Source: Bernardetia sp. ABR2-2B (GTDB lineage Bacteria > Bacteroidota > Bacteroidia > Cytophagales > Bernardetiaceae). From it: DNA of 64,000 nt. Each line of letters opens with the position of its first letter. The first letter of the stretch is position 1. The position numbers were made by a program, and so were the translations under genes. Positions 25,930 through 33,604 of this stretch are shown here, piece after piece. The DNA lies in NCBI RefSeq assembly GCF_037126435.1, contig NZ_CP147020.1:3762001-3826000 (forward strand), given 5' to 3'. The notes below the pieces were generated by a model that did no database searches, was not told the DNA's origin, and saw only the letters and a program-made list of their open reading frames with translations.

Positions 25930-27594
25930 CTATTCTTTTACAATACGCTTAGTTTGTATTCCTTTATCAGTAGTTACCTTTAAAAGATACATTCCTTTAG
26001 CTATATTCTGTGTATTCAATTCTTTAGAATCTTTAGTAGAATTTATTAGCTGTCCTTGTACACTCAAGAGTTCAATAGAAATAACTTTATCAGTAGTTTT
26101 GATTTTTATTATATCTTTTACTGGGTTTGGATAAACAAGTAAATTTTCTGTACTGTTTTCTAGGTTTTGGGTAGCTATTTTTCTACTTGTATGTCCTCCA
26201 CCTCCAGTCGGAGAAGTATTTATACAAGATGTTCCACTAGGACAAAACTCATAAGCTCCAATATCTACTGTTCCTTCTAGTATTCTATCATTTCCTCCAT
26301 ATCCTTTTCCAGTAGCAAAAAGATTATTACCTGCGTTACGAGCTGGTGATGTTGCAGAGGGTTTTAGATAGTCTGCATTATTTGGGTCTGTACTTATGAA
26401 TTGAGGGTTTTGATTGAAGATAGAATTAGTACAATTCACTGTTCCTGTAAAATTTGTTCCAAATATAGATGTAGGACAAGTAGTACCATTAAACAAACAA
26501 TTATTAAATCTATAATAACCTTTAGAACTAGCTATACCAAATACAGTTCCTCCTCCATTGACGATTATACTGTTATTAAAATTTGCAGCAACAAGGTCAT
26601 TTCCAAAAGTCATTATTATACTGCTAGGATTATAAAGAGTGCTATTATCTACATACACATTACAAAGCGAACCTATCTCAAAAGGACGAATGAGATAGTT
26701 AGATGATAAACTAGAAAAAATAGAATTAGTAATTTTAACATCACTAATTATACCAGTTGATGATGCTACATTTTTCAGTGCTAATTTTAATCCGTAAAAA
26801 TTACTAAGGAGGGAGTTGTTTACACTAATTTTTGGTCTAGACAAAATGTCCATTGTGCTGCCATCAAATTGCAAGGCTACATTTCCTGATGAATTTGATC
26901 CTGTATTCTTGAAATTGGTATTATCTACTTTGATATCTAATGAAGAATTCATACCAAATTCTATCTTTATTCCTGTCATTGTTTCAAAATTACAGCCATT
27001 GATTACTGGACTGAAAGACCCTGTGAAAGTAGAACCACCGTTTGAAATTCCTCGTGAAAATGGAGATGTATTTGATATACTCTTAAACGTACAGTTATTG
27101 ATATGTAATGCAAATGTGATTGGAGTAGTGCTTATTAATCCAATAATTGGATTAGAATACTGGGTAGAGTTGTTACTTTTTAAAATTAAACCATCAATAA
27201 TAGTCTGATTACTCAGATTTTGATTAGCTAAGAATACAGGGTTTCCTTCAATAATTGTAGTTGCAGGTGGACTACCAAAAAATCGTGTAGCATTAATGAG
27301 CCACTTAGGAATTATAGTTCCATTGTTATATCGTACATTATAACCTCCATATATTTTTACACCATCTTTTAATATGAAACCTCCAGAGGGAGCTGTATAA
27401 ATACCTTGATCCATACGAATAATATCTCCAGAATTAGCATTTGATAGAGCTGTACTCAAGCTGTGATAAGCATTTGCCCAAGTCTGTCCGTTATTATTTC
27501 CTTGTGAGTCATTATCTACATAAATAATAGCTGCTTGTGCATAAGAGAAAAACAAGAAAAATAAAACTGATAGGTAAATTCTTTTTTTGTTCAT
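25930..27594 (-). CDS. T9SS-secreted right-handed beta-helix protein, paralog 2
   Basis: The 554-residue protein has the same plan as its neighbour at 24022-25602. It has a signal peptide, IIYVDNDSQGNNNGQTWANA, a beta-helix of N/S-rich repeats (about 130-420), ARNAGNNLFATGKGYGG with VDIGAYEF, and a Por sorting tail (NLLVYPNPVKDIIKIKT to GIQTKRIVKE). The roughly 40 bp before its ATG are almost the same as those before the neighbour, so the duplication included the leader. The first 90 and last 130 residues are conserved between the pair while the helix has drifted, as expected if the helix determines what is bound. Surface location by type IX secretion is inferred from the tail. Confidence 0.88.
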   Translation of the reverse strand: MNKKRIYLSVLFFLFFSYAQAAIIYVDNDSQGNNNGQTWANAYHSLSTALSNANSGDIIRMDQGIYTAPSGGFILKDGVKIYGGYNVRYNNGTIIPKWLINATRFFGSPPATTIIEGNPVFLANQNLSNQTIIDGLILKSNNSTQYSNPIIGLISTTPITFALHINNCTFKSISNTSPFSRGISNGGSTFTGSFSPVINGCNFETMTGIKIEFGMNSSLDIKVDNTNFKNTGSNSSGNVALQFDGSTMDILSRPKISVNNSLLSNFYGLKLALKNVASSTGIISDVKITNSIFSSLSSNYLIRPFEIGSLCNVYVDNSTLYNPSSIIMTFGNDLVAANFNNSIIVNGGGTVFGIASSKGYYRFNNCLFNGTTCPTSIFGTNFTGTVNCTNSIFNQNPQFISTDPNNADYLKPSATSPARNAGNNLFATGKGYGGNDRILEGTVDIGAYEFCPSGTSCINTSPTGGGGHTSRKIATQNLENSTENLLVYPNPVKDIIKIKTTDKVISIELLSVQGQLINSTKDSKELNTQNIAKGMYLLKVTTDKGIQTKRIVKE

Positions 27595-27636
27595 AATTTT
27601 AAATAAATTTGAATTGAAATTGAATTAATTTTTCTA

Positions 27637-27667
27637 AAAAATCCCTCCAAAAATCAGAGGGATTTTT
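27637..27667 (-). terminator. Intrinsic terminator of the gene at 27723-28757
   Basis: AAAAATCCCTC and GAGGGATTTTT form an 11-bp stem with a 9-nt loop and a T-run on the leftward strand. It lies between the domain-bearing secreted gene and the beta-helix gene, so the two are probably separate transcripts. The equivalent hairpin is missing in the other tandem unit. Confidence 0.85.
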
Positions 27668-27671
27668 ATAT

Positions 27672-27702
27672 ATCGCTACTACTACTACGTGTGCGAGTTG
27701 TC
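27672..27702 (-). repeat. CTA-rich 3'-UTR element, copy 3 (four CTA units)
   Basis: CTACTACTACTACGTGTGCG is followed by AGTTGTCTT. It starts 20 bp past the stop of the gene at 27723 and ends 4 bp before the terminator stem, the same arrangement as copy 1. Confidence 0.8.
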
Positions 27703-27722
27703 TTGAATATATTTTAGTTTTA

Positions 27723-28757
27723 TTATTTGACTTCGTAGGCTTTTCCACCCATTTTGTCAGCACATTTGTCATATACTCCTGCTCGTGATATTCTTATAAC
27801 TTTATTAGGGTAGTAGAAGCGTTTGCCTGTAAAGTCGTAATATAGTTCTACTCCACAAGGAAAATTGAGTGTAACTCCTGCTCCCATAACTGAACCTTCG
27901 TTGCTATCACTTCTATAAATGTATATATCTCTACCAGTAGAGTTTTTTATTAGCATTGAATTTTGCTGATTAATGACAGCATCCATTTTAGCTCCTTTTC
28001 CTTCTACTATGGCTTTATACTTTTGTCCTTCTGCTGATTTTTCCCAAACAGGAATAACTTCTTGCTGTTTCTTGTAAGCAGCTTTGTAGTATTCTTTTAC
28101 TTTATCATAGGCTTTCATTTCATGTAACTTACTAGCACCAGCATCACCCAATGAATTTTTCAGAGCTTTCATACGCTCTTTTAAAGACATTTTCTTCTTT
28201 TTTTTGCTACTATCTTCAGTTTTTTCTTCTTTTTTCGCAAAGTCTTCGTGTACAAAAATATGCCAAACCTTAATTTCATCTAGCTCATCTAAGTAAGTAA
28301 CACTATAAATTACCCCATCTAAAACAATATACGTGTACGTTCCTGATGATTTGAGCTTATTTCTACTGAATTTGCGAGGAGTATAACCAATTTCCTTTTG
28401 CATTTTTGCATTTCCTTCATAATACCTTACTGGATATGAAATAGGAAAAGCAAAATGGTCTGGTAAGTGAGCTTTAGGAACTTCATTGATTGAGCGTCCT
28501 AGCTTTATTTTTAGATAAAAATGTTTGTTGGGGAAGTTTTTCTCTGGTTCTATTGAAGTAACTTCTAAAGGATACTCTTCTGTAATATTATAGAGTGAAG
28601 TGTGTCCGTTACTTTCTTCTACTTCATAAGTGATATACTTGCCTTCTTTCAAGGATTTCATATGCTCACTCTGACTTTTCACACCTTCGTCTGTACCTTT
28701 AAAAGCAAAAAGAGTAATTGCTAAAATGGTAATGATTGATGATACTAAATATTTCAT
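27723..28757 (-). CDS. Secreted protein with C-terminal Asn-x-Thr-Gly domain, unknown function
   Basis: A 344-residue protein with a signal peptide (YLVSSIITILAITLFAFKG). The N-terminal half is beta-rich (HFYLKIKLGRSINEVP, YTYIVLDGVIYSVTYL), then comes a lysine-rich helical linker (about 175-255, SSKKKKKMSLKERMKALKNS). The last 75 residues form a small domain: IKNSTGRDIYIYRSDSN, LNFPCGVELYYDFTG, IRISRAGVYDKCADKMGG. That domain recurs alone at 29105-29428 and as a remnant at 25685-25885. Two Cys at matching positions suggest a disulfide. The promoter region has the paired-repeat design predicted for LytTR control. Export and function are inferred only from the signal peptide. Confidence 0.75.
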   Translation of the reverse strand: MKYLVSSIITILAITLFAFKGTDEGVKSQSEHMKSLKEGKYITYEVEESNGHTSLYNITEEYPLEVTSIEPEKNFPNKHFYLKIKLGRSINEVPKAHLPDHFAFPISYPVRYYEGNAKMQKEIGYTPRKFSRNKLKSSGTYTYIVLDGVIYSVTYLDELDEIKVWHIFVHEDFAKKEEKTEDSSKKKKKMSLKERMKALKNSLGDAGASKLHEMKAYDKVKEYYKAAYKKQQEVIPVWEKSAEGQKYKAIVEGKGAKMDAVINQQNSMLIKNSTGRDIYIYRSDSNEGSVMGAGVTLNFPCGVELYYDFTGKRFYYPNKVIRISRAGVYDKCADKMGGKAYEVK

Positions 28758-28884
28758 AATTTTTGACTTAATTAAAATGAATAATGATTTTTAAATAAAA
28801 AAAATGTGATTGTTAATTTGATTTTGCTACTAAAAAGTAGCTTTGTTTCTGTGGCTACACGTAGTTTGTTGTTTGATTATGTTT

Positions 28885-28962
28885 CAAAACTAGGGGATTA
28901 TGATGGAAGTACCATGTTAGTGTTTATGAATGGTAGGTTTTATTCCACGAATGGTAAGGTTT
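28885..28962 (-). promoter_or_regulatory. Predicted LytTR-type promoter for the gene at 27723-28757
   Basis: Direct repeats TATGAATGGTAGG and CACGAATGGTAAGG have AATGGT cores at 28929 and 28950, 21 bp apart. A leftward -7 element TAGTTTTG occupies 28892-28885, 40 bp from the G of the nearer core. No TTG-type -33 element is obvious, which fits an activator-dependent promoter. The untranslated leader would be about 125 nt. Confidence 0.65.
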
Positions 28963-28979
28963 TGTATTTTGATAAAGTA

Positions 28980-29012
28980 AAACCCTAAGGGTCTTGGAGA
29001 CCCTTAGGGTTT
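28980..29012. terminator. Perfect 14-bp hairpin, dispersed terminator-like repeat
   Basis: AAACCCTAAGGGTC and GACCCTTAGGGTTT flank a 5-nt loop. A diverged relative serves as a terminator at 50087-50119. Here it lies between the LytTR-type sites and the main terminator of the gene at 29105. Confidence 0.7.
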
Positions 29013-29024
29013 AGGAACAAAAAA

Positions 29025-29055
29025 AACCAACCTAAAAACGCATTTTAGATTGGTT
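29025..29055 (-). terminator. Intrinsic terminator of the small secreted protein gene
   Basis: AACCAA-C-CTAAAA and TTTTAG-A-TTGGTT form a 12-bp stem with one mismatch, followed on the leftward strand by a run of T residues. Confidence 0.8.
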
Positions 29056-29104
29056 TGAGAAATAATTATTAGGGTTAATTGTAAGACTGAAAAAATACTT
29101 AGGA

Positions 29105-29428
29105 TTACATATAATCAGAAAGGTTTACAGTTTTTCCACACATACTGCTTTCTATTTTGAAAAGAAAATCGTCTTTTGTTCCTTTAGAAGCTGTATAAAC
29201 TTTCTTTCCTGTGTTGCAGCTTACACTTGTAGAACTTCCATTGTTGAGTGTTACATAACCCGAACCTGTGTAGATACTTAGTTTACTTCCTGTATCATTC
29301 TTGATTTTGAAAGATGCTTTTGGCGCAGAGATTTCTGTGTCCGTATTTACGTTGTTGTTTGTAGGCGCAACAAAACTCATCAAAGAAACTGATGCTGCAA
29401 GAGATAATGTCAAAAATAATGCTTTCAT
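29105..29428 (-). CDS. Small secreted protein consisting of the Asn-x-Thr-Gly domain
   Basis: The start at 29428 gives MKALFLTLSLAASVSLMSFV, a good signal peptide; the frame is open 18 codons further but without a leader. The mature protein is about 85 residues: a spacer (TNNNVNTDTEISAPKAS), then IKNDTGSKLSIYTGSG, STSVSCNTGKKVYTASKG and LFKIESSMCGKTVNLSDY. This is the same domain as the C-terminus of the protein at 27723-28757, here free-standing. The two Cys match in position. Small size, export and a dedicated regulated promoter divergent from a LytS kinase gene suggest a surface or signalling role, which is inference. Confidence 0.78.
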   Translation of the reverse strand: MKALFLTLSLAASVSLMSFVAPTNNNVNTDTEISAPKASFKIKNDTGSKLSIYTGSGYVTLNNGSSTSVSCNTGKKVYTASKGTKDDFLFKIESSMCGKTVNLSDYM

Positions 29429-29479
29429 AAAATTAAATTTAAGAGTTAAAATAAATAGGTTTTTATTGAATTGATACTC

Positions 29480-29555
29480 CAAAACTAAGCTGTTTATTCT
29501 TGAATTATGATGTGTTTTTCACGAACGGTAGGTTTGACTTCATAAACGGTGGTAT
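29480..29555 (-). promoter_or_regulatory. Predicted LytTR-type promoter for the gene at 29105-29428
   Basis: Direct repeats CACGAACGGTAGG and CATAAACGGTGGT have AACGGT cores at 29524 and 29545, exactly 21 bp apart. The leftward -7 element TAGTTTTG occupies 29487-29480, 40 bp from the first G of the nearer core. This is the same element and spacing as at 28885-28962. No TTG -33 element is seen. The sites also lie about 90-110 bp upstream of the kinase start, so they may affect both genes. Confidence 0.7.
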
Positions 29556-29584
29556 TTTTTGTATCTATAAATTCTTGTAAGTCG

Positions 29585-29592
29585 TATATTTG
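29585..29592 (+). promoter_or_regulatory. Possible -7 element of the LytS-type kinase gene
   Basis: TATATTTG fits TAnnTTTG and lies about 44 bp before the ATG at 29636. A TTTTTTG stretch ending at 29561, next to the second LytTR-type repeat, could be its -33 element, with spacing of about 23 bp, at the long end. Confidence 0.35.
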
Positions 29593-29635
29593 TATAACTA
29601 CTAAAAAAAAATCAAACTACTACAATTATTATTTT

Positions 29636-31642
29636 ATGATTTTTAGAAAATTACTACTACTCTTCTTCTTCTTTTCTTACTTTTCTTTCGGATTTTCCCA
29701 AAATGCTACTATAGATTCGTTACTTGCTTTATCAGAAACTAAAGAAGAAGAAGAAAAAGTAAAAATCTTGAAAAAAGTATTCTTTCTTCAATTTTACACA
29801 GCTCCTCAAGAGGCAAAAAAAACAGCTCACAGAACATGGAGAATAGCTAAATCTTCTACAAATAAAAGAGTTAGAGCAGCAGCAGCTTCTAGTTTAGTAA
29901 TTACATATTCTTTACTTGCTCAAAAACACGATAGTGCCGTGTATTGGGCAGATAGGTCAATTAAACTACATCAACAAACAGGTGACTCTGTAGCTATTTC
30001 ACAAGATTTACACAATATAGGAGTAAGCCATTGGATGAATAATAGATATGATAGTGGACTTTATTATTATTTAGAATCAACAAATATTATAGAAAATCTT
30101 AGTTTACCAAAAGAATTAGTCAGTTCTTACGCTAATATAGGTATAGCTTATCAAACACTAAAAAAATATAAAAAAGGTTTTGAGTACTTACAAAAATCAT
30201 TAGAACTTGCTTCTCAACACTCTTCACCAGAATTTGTAATGCAAGTACAACTCAATATTTCTAAATCATACAAAAATATTGGTAAGTTAGACTCTGCTAG
30301 TTGGTATGCAAAAAAAGCACTAAAAATAGCTAATGATATAGAGTCAAGTGTAGGTTTGCATCATATTTATGTTACGTTAGCTAGTTATAACTATTCAGTA
30401 AAAAATTATGAAAAAGGAATAGAATATATAATTCAGTCTGTAAAAATCCCAAGTCACTTAAAAGACCCAACATATAGTATGGAATCAGAGTATGTACATG
30501 CCAAACTATTAATAGGTTTGCATAAATACATTGAAGCAAAAGATATTGCACTTAGAGGAATTAAATTATCTAAAAATACACAAACAAAAAATGATGCTAT
30601 TTTGGTGCAGCTTTATCAACTTATGCCTATCATTTATTCTTATTTAGAGCAGCCTAATAAAGTAACTACTTTCATGGAGAAGTTTATTTCTCTAAGTGAT
30701 TCAATAGATGCAACAGAAATACTTACTAAGACCTCTGAACTCCAAACCGAATACGAAACCGAAAAAAAAGAACAAAAAATAAAAGAGCTAGAGCAAGAAA
30801 AGGAAATAGAAAAACTAGAAATTGAAACCTTACAAAAACAACGAACCATTTTAGCACTTTCATTTCTTGCACCACTAAGTTTTATTTTTGCTGGTGGCTG
30901 GTATGTAAATCGTCGTCGTTTGAAGTTACAACTAGAGGCAGAACAAAGAGAAAGAGCCAAACAGATTAGTGAACTAAAAGCTCTACGCTCACAAATGAAC
31001 CCTCATTTTATCTTTAATGCCCTCAATTCTATTCAAGATTTTATTATGCTTTCGGAAAAAGAAAATGCACAACATTATTTGGGAAAGTTTGCTATACTGA
31101 TGCGTGGATTTTTGGATTCTTCTTCTAAATCAAAAATTAGCTTAGAAAAAGAATTGCCTTTAATCAAGTCTTATATAGAATTAGAAGGTCTGCGTTTGGG
31201 AGAAGAATTTAGCTATGAAATCAATTTTGATTCCAATATTGATGAAGATGAATTAGATGAAATTGAAATTCCACCACTCTTGATTCAGCCTTACTTGGAA
31301 AATGCTTTCAAACACGGACTTTTACACAAACAAGGAGAAAAGAAATTGACTTTAGATTTTGATAAAATAGAAAAATCAGATGAGCAGTTTTTACAACTAA
31401 AAATTACAGACAACGGAGTAGGAAGACAAAAATCAGCCGAAATAAATGAACGTAAGCGCAAAACGCACAACTCTACACACACTTCTTTTGCTACACAGGC
31501 GACACAAGAGCGTTTGGAACTCTTGAAAAGTCAGTCTGTTTCGAATGCAACTATTGAAGTAGAAATAAATGATTTGCAAGACAACCAAGGAAATGCAAAA
31601 GGAACAGAAATTATAATTCTGATTCCAATGAATAATTATTGA
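29636..31642 (+). CDS. LytS-family sensor histidine kinase with TPR domain
   Basis: The ATG at 29636 gives a signal sequence (LLLLFFFFSYFSFGFSQN); upstream in-frame codons have no leader. The 668-residue protein has periplasmic TPR repeats (about 25-360, e.g. YANIGIAYQTLKKYKKGFEY), a coiled coil, one membrane helix (TILALSFLAPLSFIFAGG, about 400-420) and a LytS-type His_kinase domain. The phospho-acceptor is H457 in QMNPHFIFNALNSIQDF. The ATP site shows IPPLLIQPYLENAFKHGLLH and LKITDNGVGRQKS. It should phosphorylate the LytTR regulator encoded 62 bp downstream. The signal sensed by the TPR part is unknown. Confidence 0.93.
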   Translation: MIFRKLLLLFFFFSYFSFGFSQNATIDSLLALSETKEEEEKVKILKKVFFLQFYTAPQEAKKTAHRTWRIAKSSTNKRVRAAAASSLVITYSLLAQKHDSAVYWADRSIKLHQQTGDSVAISQDLHNIGVSHWMNNRYDSGLYYYLESTNIIENLSLPKELVSSYANIGIAYQTLKKYKKGFEYLQKSLELASQHSSPEFVMQVQLNISKSYKNIGKLDSASWYAKKALKIANDIESSVGLHHIYVTLASYNYSVKNYEKGIEYIIQSVKIPSHLKDPTYSMESEYVHAKLLIGLHKYIEAKDIALRGIKLSKNTQTKNDAILVQLYQLMPIIYSYLEQPNKVTTFMEKFISLSDSIDATEILTKTSELQTEYETEKKEQKIKELEQEKEIEKLEIETLQKQRTILALSFLAPLSFIFAGGWYVNRRRLKLQLEAEQRERAKQISELKALRSQMNPHFIFNALNSIQDFIMLSEKENAQHYLGKFAILMRGFLDSSSKSKISLEKELPLIKSYIELEGLRLGEEFSYEINFDSNIDEDELDEIEIPPLLIQPYLENAFKHGLLHKQGEKKLTLDFDKIEKSDEQFLQLKITDNGVGRQKSAEINERKRKTHNSTHTSFATQATQERLELLKSQSVSNATIEVEINDLQDNQGNAKGTEIIILIPMNNY

Positions 31643-31670
31643 TTACAAAAAACGTAAATGTGTATTGCCT

Positions 31671-31698
31671 TGAACTGGTAACTGCTAACTGATAACTG
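31671..31698. repeat. Heptamer array, four units of NTAACTG
   Basis: TGAACTG, GTAACTG, CTAACTG and ATAACTG follow one another in exact 7-bp phase in the 62-bp gap between kinase and regulator, ending 6 bp before the regulator ATG. Confidence 0.75.
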
Positions 31699-31704
31699 AT
31701 TAAA

Positions 31705-32448
31705 ATGAAAGCCATAATTATAGACGACGAACTCCGTGCAAGAAGAGTTTTGAAAACTCTCTTGACAGAACATTGCCCTCAAATAAATATTGTTGGAGAA
31801 GCTGAAAATGTACCTGATGCTGTACAGCTCATTCACAAGACAAACCCTGATATTGTTTTTTCGGATATCGAAATGCCCGAATATTCTGGCTTTGAACTCT
31901 TAAAGTTTATTACCAATATAGATTTTGCCCTTATTTTTGTAACAGCCTATCAAGAGTATGCCATTCGTGCCTTTGAGGTTTCGGCAGTAGATTATCTTCT
32001 CAAACCTATTCAAGTAGAACTCTTGAAAAAAGCTGTCGAAAAGGTAGAAAGTCGCCTACAATTAACAGGAAATGTAGAAAATAATCAGAAAATGGAAACG
32101 CTACGAGAAAATCTCAAGGGAGAATATATCACTCGTTTTGCTCTTCCGATGGCAGACGGACTTATGTTTGTAGAAGCTGATGATATTATGTATTTGATTG
32201 CAGAAGGCTCTTATACAGAAATTATTTTTTCCGACAAAAAGCGTGTTTTGATTACCAAAAAAATCAAATATTTTGAAGAGAATTTAATCAATCCTTGTTT
32301 TTTTCGTTCTCATCGTTCGTATATTGTCAATCTAAACAAAATCAGTCAGTATATCCGAACAGGAAATTACATCATAATGGACGACGGTTTTAAGGCAAGT
32401 TTAGCTAGAGATAGAAAAGAGCAGTTTTTGAAAATCTATCAAGGGTAG
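31705..32448 (+). CDS. LytTR-family response regulator
   Basis: A 247-residue two-domain regulator. The receiver (1-120) has acidic D7/D8 in AIIIDDE, phospho-acceptor D54 in IVFSDIEMPEYSG, and K100 in AVDYLLKP. The LytTR DNA-binding domain (about 145-247) shows IMYLIAEGSYTEIIF, FFRSHRSYIVNLNKI and a GNYIIMDDGFKASLARDRKE end. LytTR proteins bind pairs of about 9-bp direct repeats on one face of the helix. Three such pairs, 21 bp apart, lie nearby at 12379, 28929 and 29524 in front of secreted-protein genes. Those are proposed targets, not proven ones. Confidence 0.95.
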   Translation: MKAIIIDDELRARRVLKTLLTEHCPQINIVGEAENVPDAVQLIHKTNPDIVFSDIEMPEYSGFELLKFITNIDFALIFVTAYQEYAIRAFEVSAVDYLLKPIQVELLKKAVEKVESRLQLTGNVENNQKMETLRENLKGEYITRFALPMADGLMFVEADDIMYLIAEGSYTEIIFSDKKRVLITKKIKYFEENLINPCFFRSHRSYIVNLNKISQYIRTGNYIIMDDGFKASLARDRKEQFLKIYQG

Positions 32449-32453
32449 AATAA

Positions 32454-32481
32454 AGTCAGCAGTCAGATTTCAGAAGTTAGA
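32454..32481. repeat. Heptamer array, four units near AGTCAGA
   Basis: AGTCAGC, AGTCAGA, TTTCAGA and AGTTAGA follow in 7-bp phase just after the regulator stop, in the gap before the CorA gene. Confidence 0.6.
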
Positions 32482-32537
32482 ATTTTCAATGTAGGTTAAA
32501 GACTTGCCTTTGACAATCATATATTTTAAAAAACAAT

Positions 32538-33518
32538 ATGCCAAAAACATTTTTAGAAAATACAACGCTTATTCAGTACAATGAAACTGGCTATCAAACA
32601 AGTAGTTATGATAAACTAGAGGATATTGTCGTAACTCAAAAAGATGGTTTCATACGTTGGATAAATACGTATGGAATGGAGTATGAAGACCAATTAAAAG
32701 CTGTAATTAATCAAAATAAATTAGATGATTTTTTATTAAAATTAATCAAAGATGACGAGCAATCCAATAAAGTAATTGAGCTTGAGCATTTACTTTTTGT
32801 TTCGATTAGAGTTTTGAAAACAGATAAAGAAGAGTTAGATTCCGAACAGATGTTTTTTATCGTTTCGCCAGATTTTGTGTGGAGCATACAAGAGCAGAAG
32901 GGAGATTATTTTGGTTGGATCAGAGAGCGTATTAGAGAAAACAAAGGTATTATTAGAAAGAAAAAAGCTGATTATCTGTTGTTTTTTTTGATTGAATCGC
33001 TTATTGATAATTATTATGCTATTCATCAGAGTTATGTTGATTCTTTTACCGATTTGATGGACACAACGAAAATAAAACCAACGCCAGAATTTACAAATCA
33101 AATTGAAAAACAAAGAAGGAATTTATTAAATCTCAAAAAATCTGCAAACAGCCTTCGCACGATGCTACTTCGTTTGGAAAAAGTAAAACACAAGGATATA
33201 AAATCAAGTTATTTCTCTGAACTAAAAGAACAAACTGGTGACCTTATCACAGATATTGATTTTGAGTTACAAACTCTTGAAAGCAGTTTAAATCTTGTCT
33301 TTAGCATTCAAGGGCATCGCCTTAATGAAGTAATGAAGACACTTACCATCTTTTCAGTAATTTTTATTCCTCTTACTTTTTTGGCAGGTATTTATGGAAT
33401 GAACTTTAAGAATATTCCCGAGCTTCAAACAGAAAATGGATATTTTATTTTGTTAGGCGTAATGCTAATCACTACTTTAGGAATTATTTATTATTTTAAA
33501 CGAAAAAACTGGTTTTAA
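32538..33518 (+). CDS. corA: CorA-family magnesium/cobalt transporter
   Basis: A 326-residue protein with the CorA plan: an N-terminal alpha/beta cytoplasmic domain, a long helix (about 150-255) and two C-terminal membrane helices (VIFIPLTFLAGI and FILLGVMLITTLGIIYYF). These flank the signature GIYGMNFKNIPEL, which contains the GMN selectivity motif, and the protein ends on basic residues. It forms a pentameric channel for Mg2+ in the inner membrane. It lies 89 bp after the LytTR gene and may be read through from it, but a functional link is not evident. Confidence 0.93.
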   Translation: MPKTFLENTTLIQYNETGYQTSSYDKLEDIVVTQKDGFIRWINTYGMEYEDQLKAVINQNKLDDFLLKLIKDDEQSNKVIELEHLLFVSIRVLKTDKEELDSEQMFFIVSPDFVWSIQEQKGDYFGWIRERIRENKGIIRKKKADYLLFFLIESLIDNYYAIHQSYVDSFTDLMDTTKIKPTPEFTNQIEKQRRNLLNLKKSANSLRTMLLRLEKVKHKDIKSSYFSELKEQTGDLITDIDFELQTLESSLNLVFSIQGHRLNEVMKTLTIFSVIFIPLTFLAGIYGMNFKNIPELQTENGYFILLGVMLITTLGIIYYFKRKNWF

Positions 33519-33521
33519 GAA

Positions 33522-33600
33522 AATTGTAAAATATAAGTGATAAATTGTAAATGAATTAGTATTTTGCATTCATCATTTATAATTTACCATTCATCACTTT
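33522..33600. repeat. Palindromic heptamer array between CorA and coiled-coil genes
   Basis: The left half reads in 7-bp steps (AATTGTA, AAATATA, AGTGATA, AATTGTA, AATGAAT). The right half is built of the complementary units (ATTCATC, ATTTATA, ATTTACC, ATTCATC). The halves can fold into a long imperfect stem with the arms AGTGATAAATTGTAAATGAAT and ATTCATC...CATCACT. It fills nearly the whole gap. Confidence 0.7.
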
Positions 33601-33604
33601 AGAG

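Noticed and set aside
28806-28988. 60-codon rightward ORF
   Set aside because: It runs through the predicted LytTR-type promoter and into a perfect terminator-like hairpin; the protein has no recognisable features.
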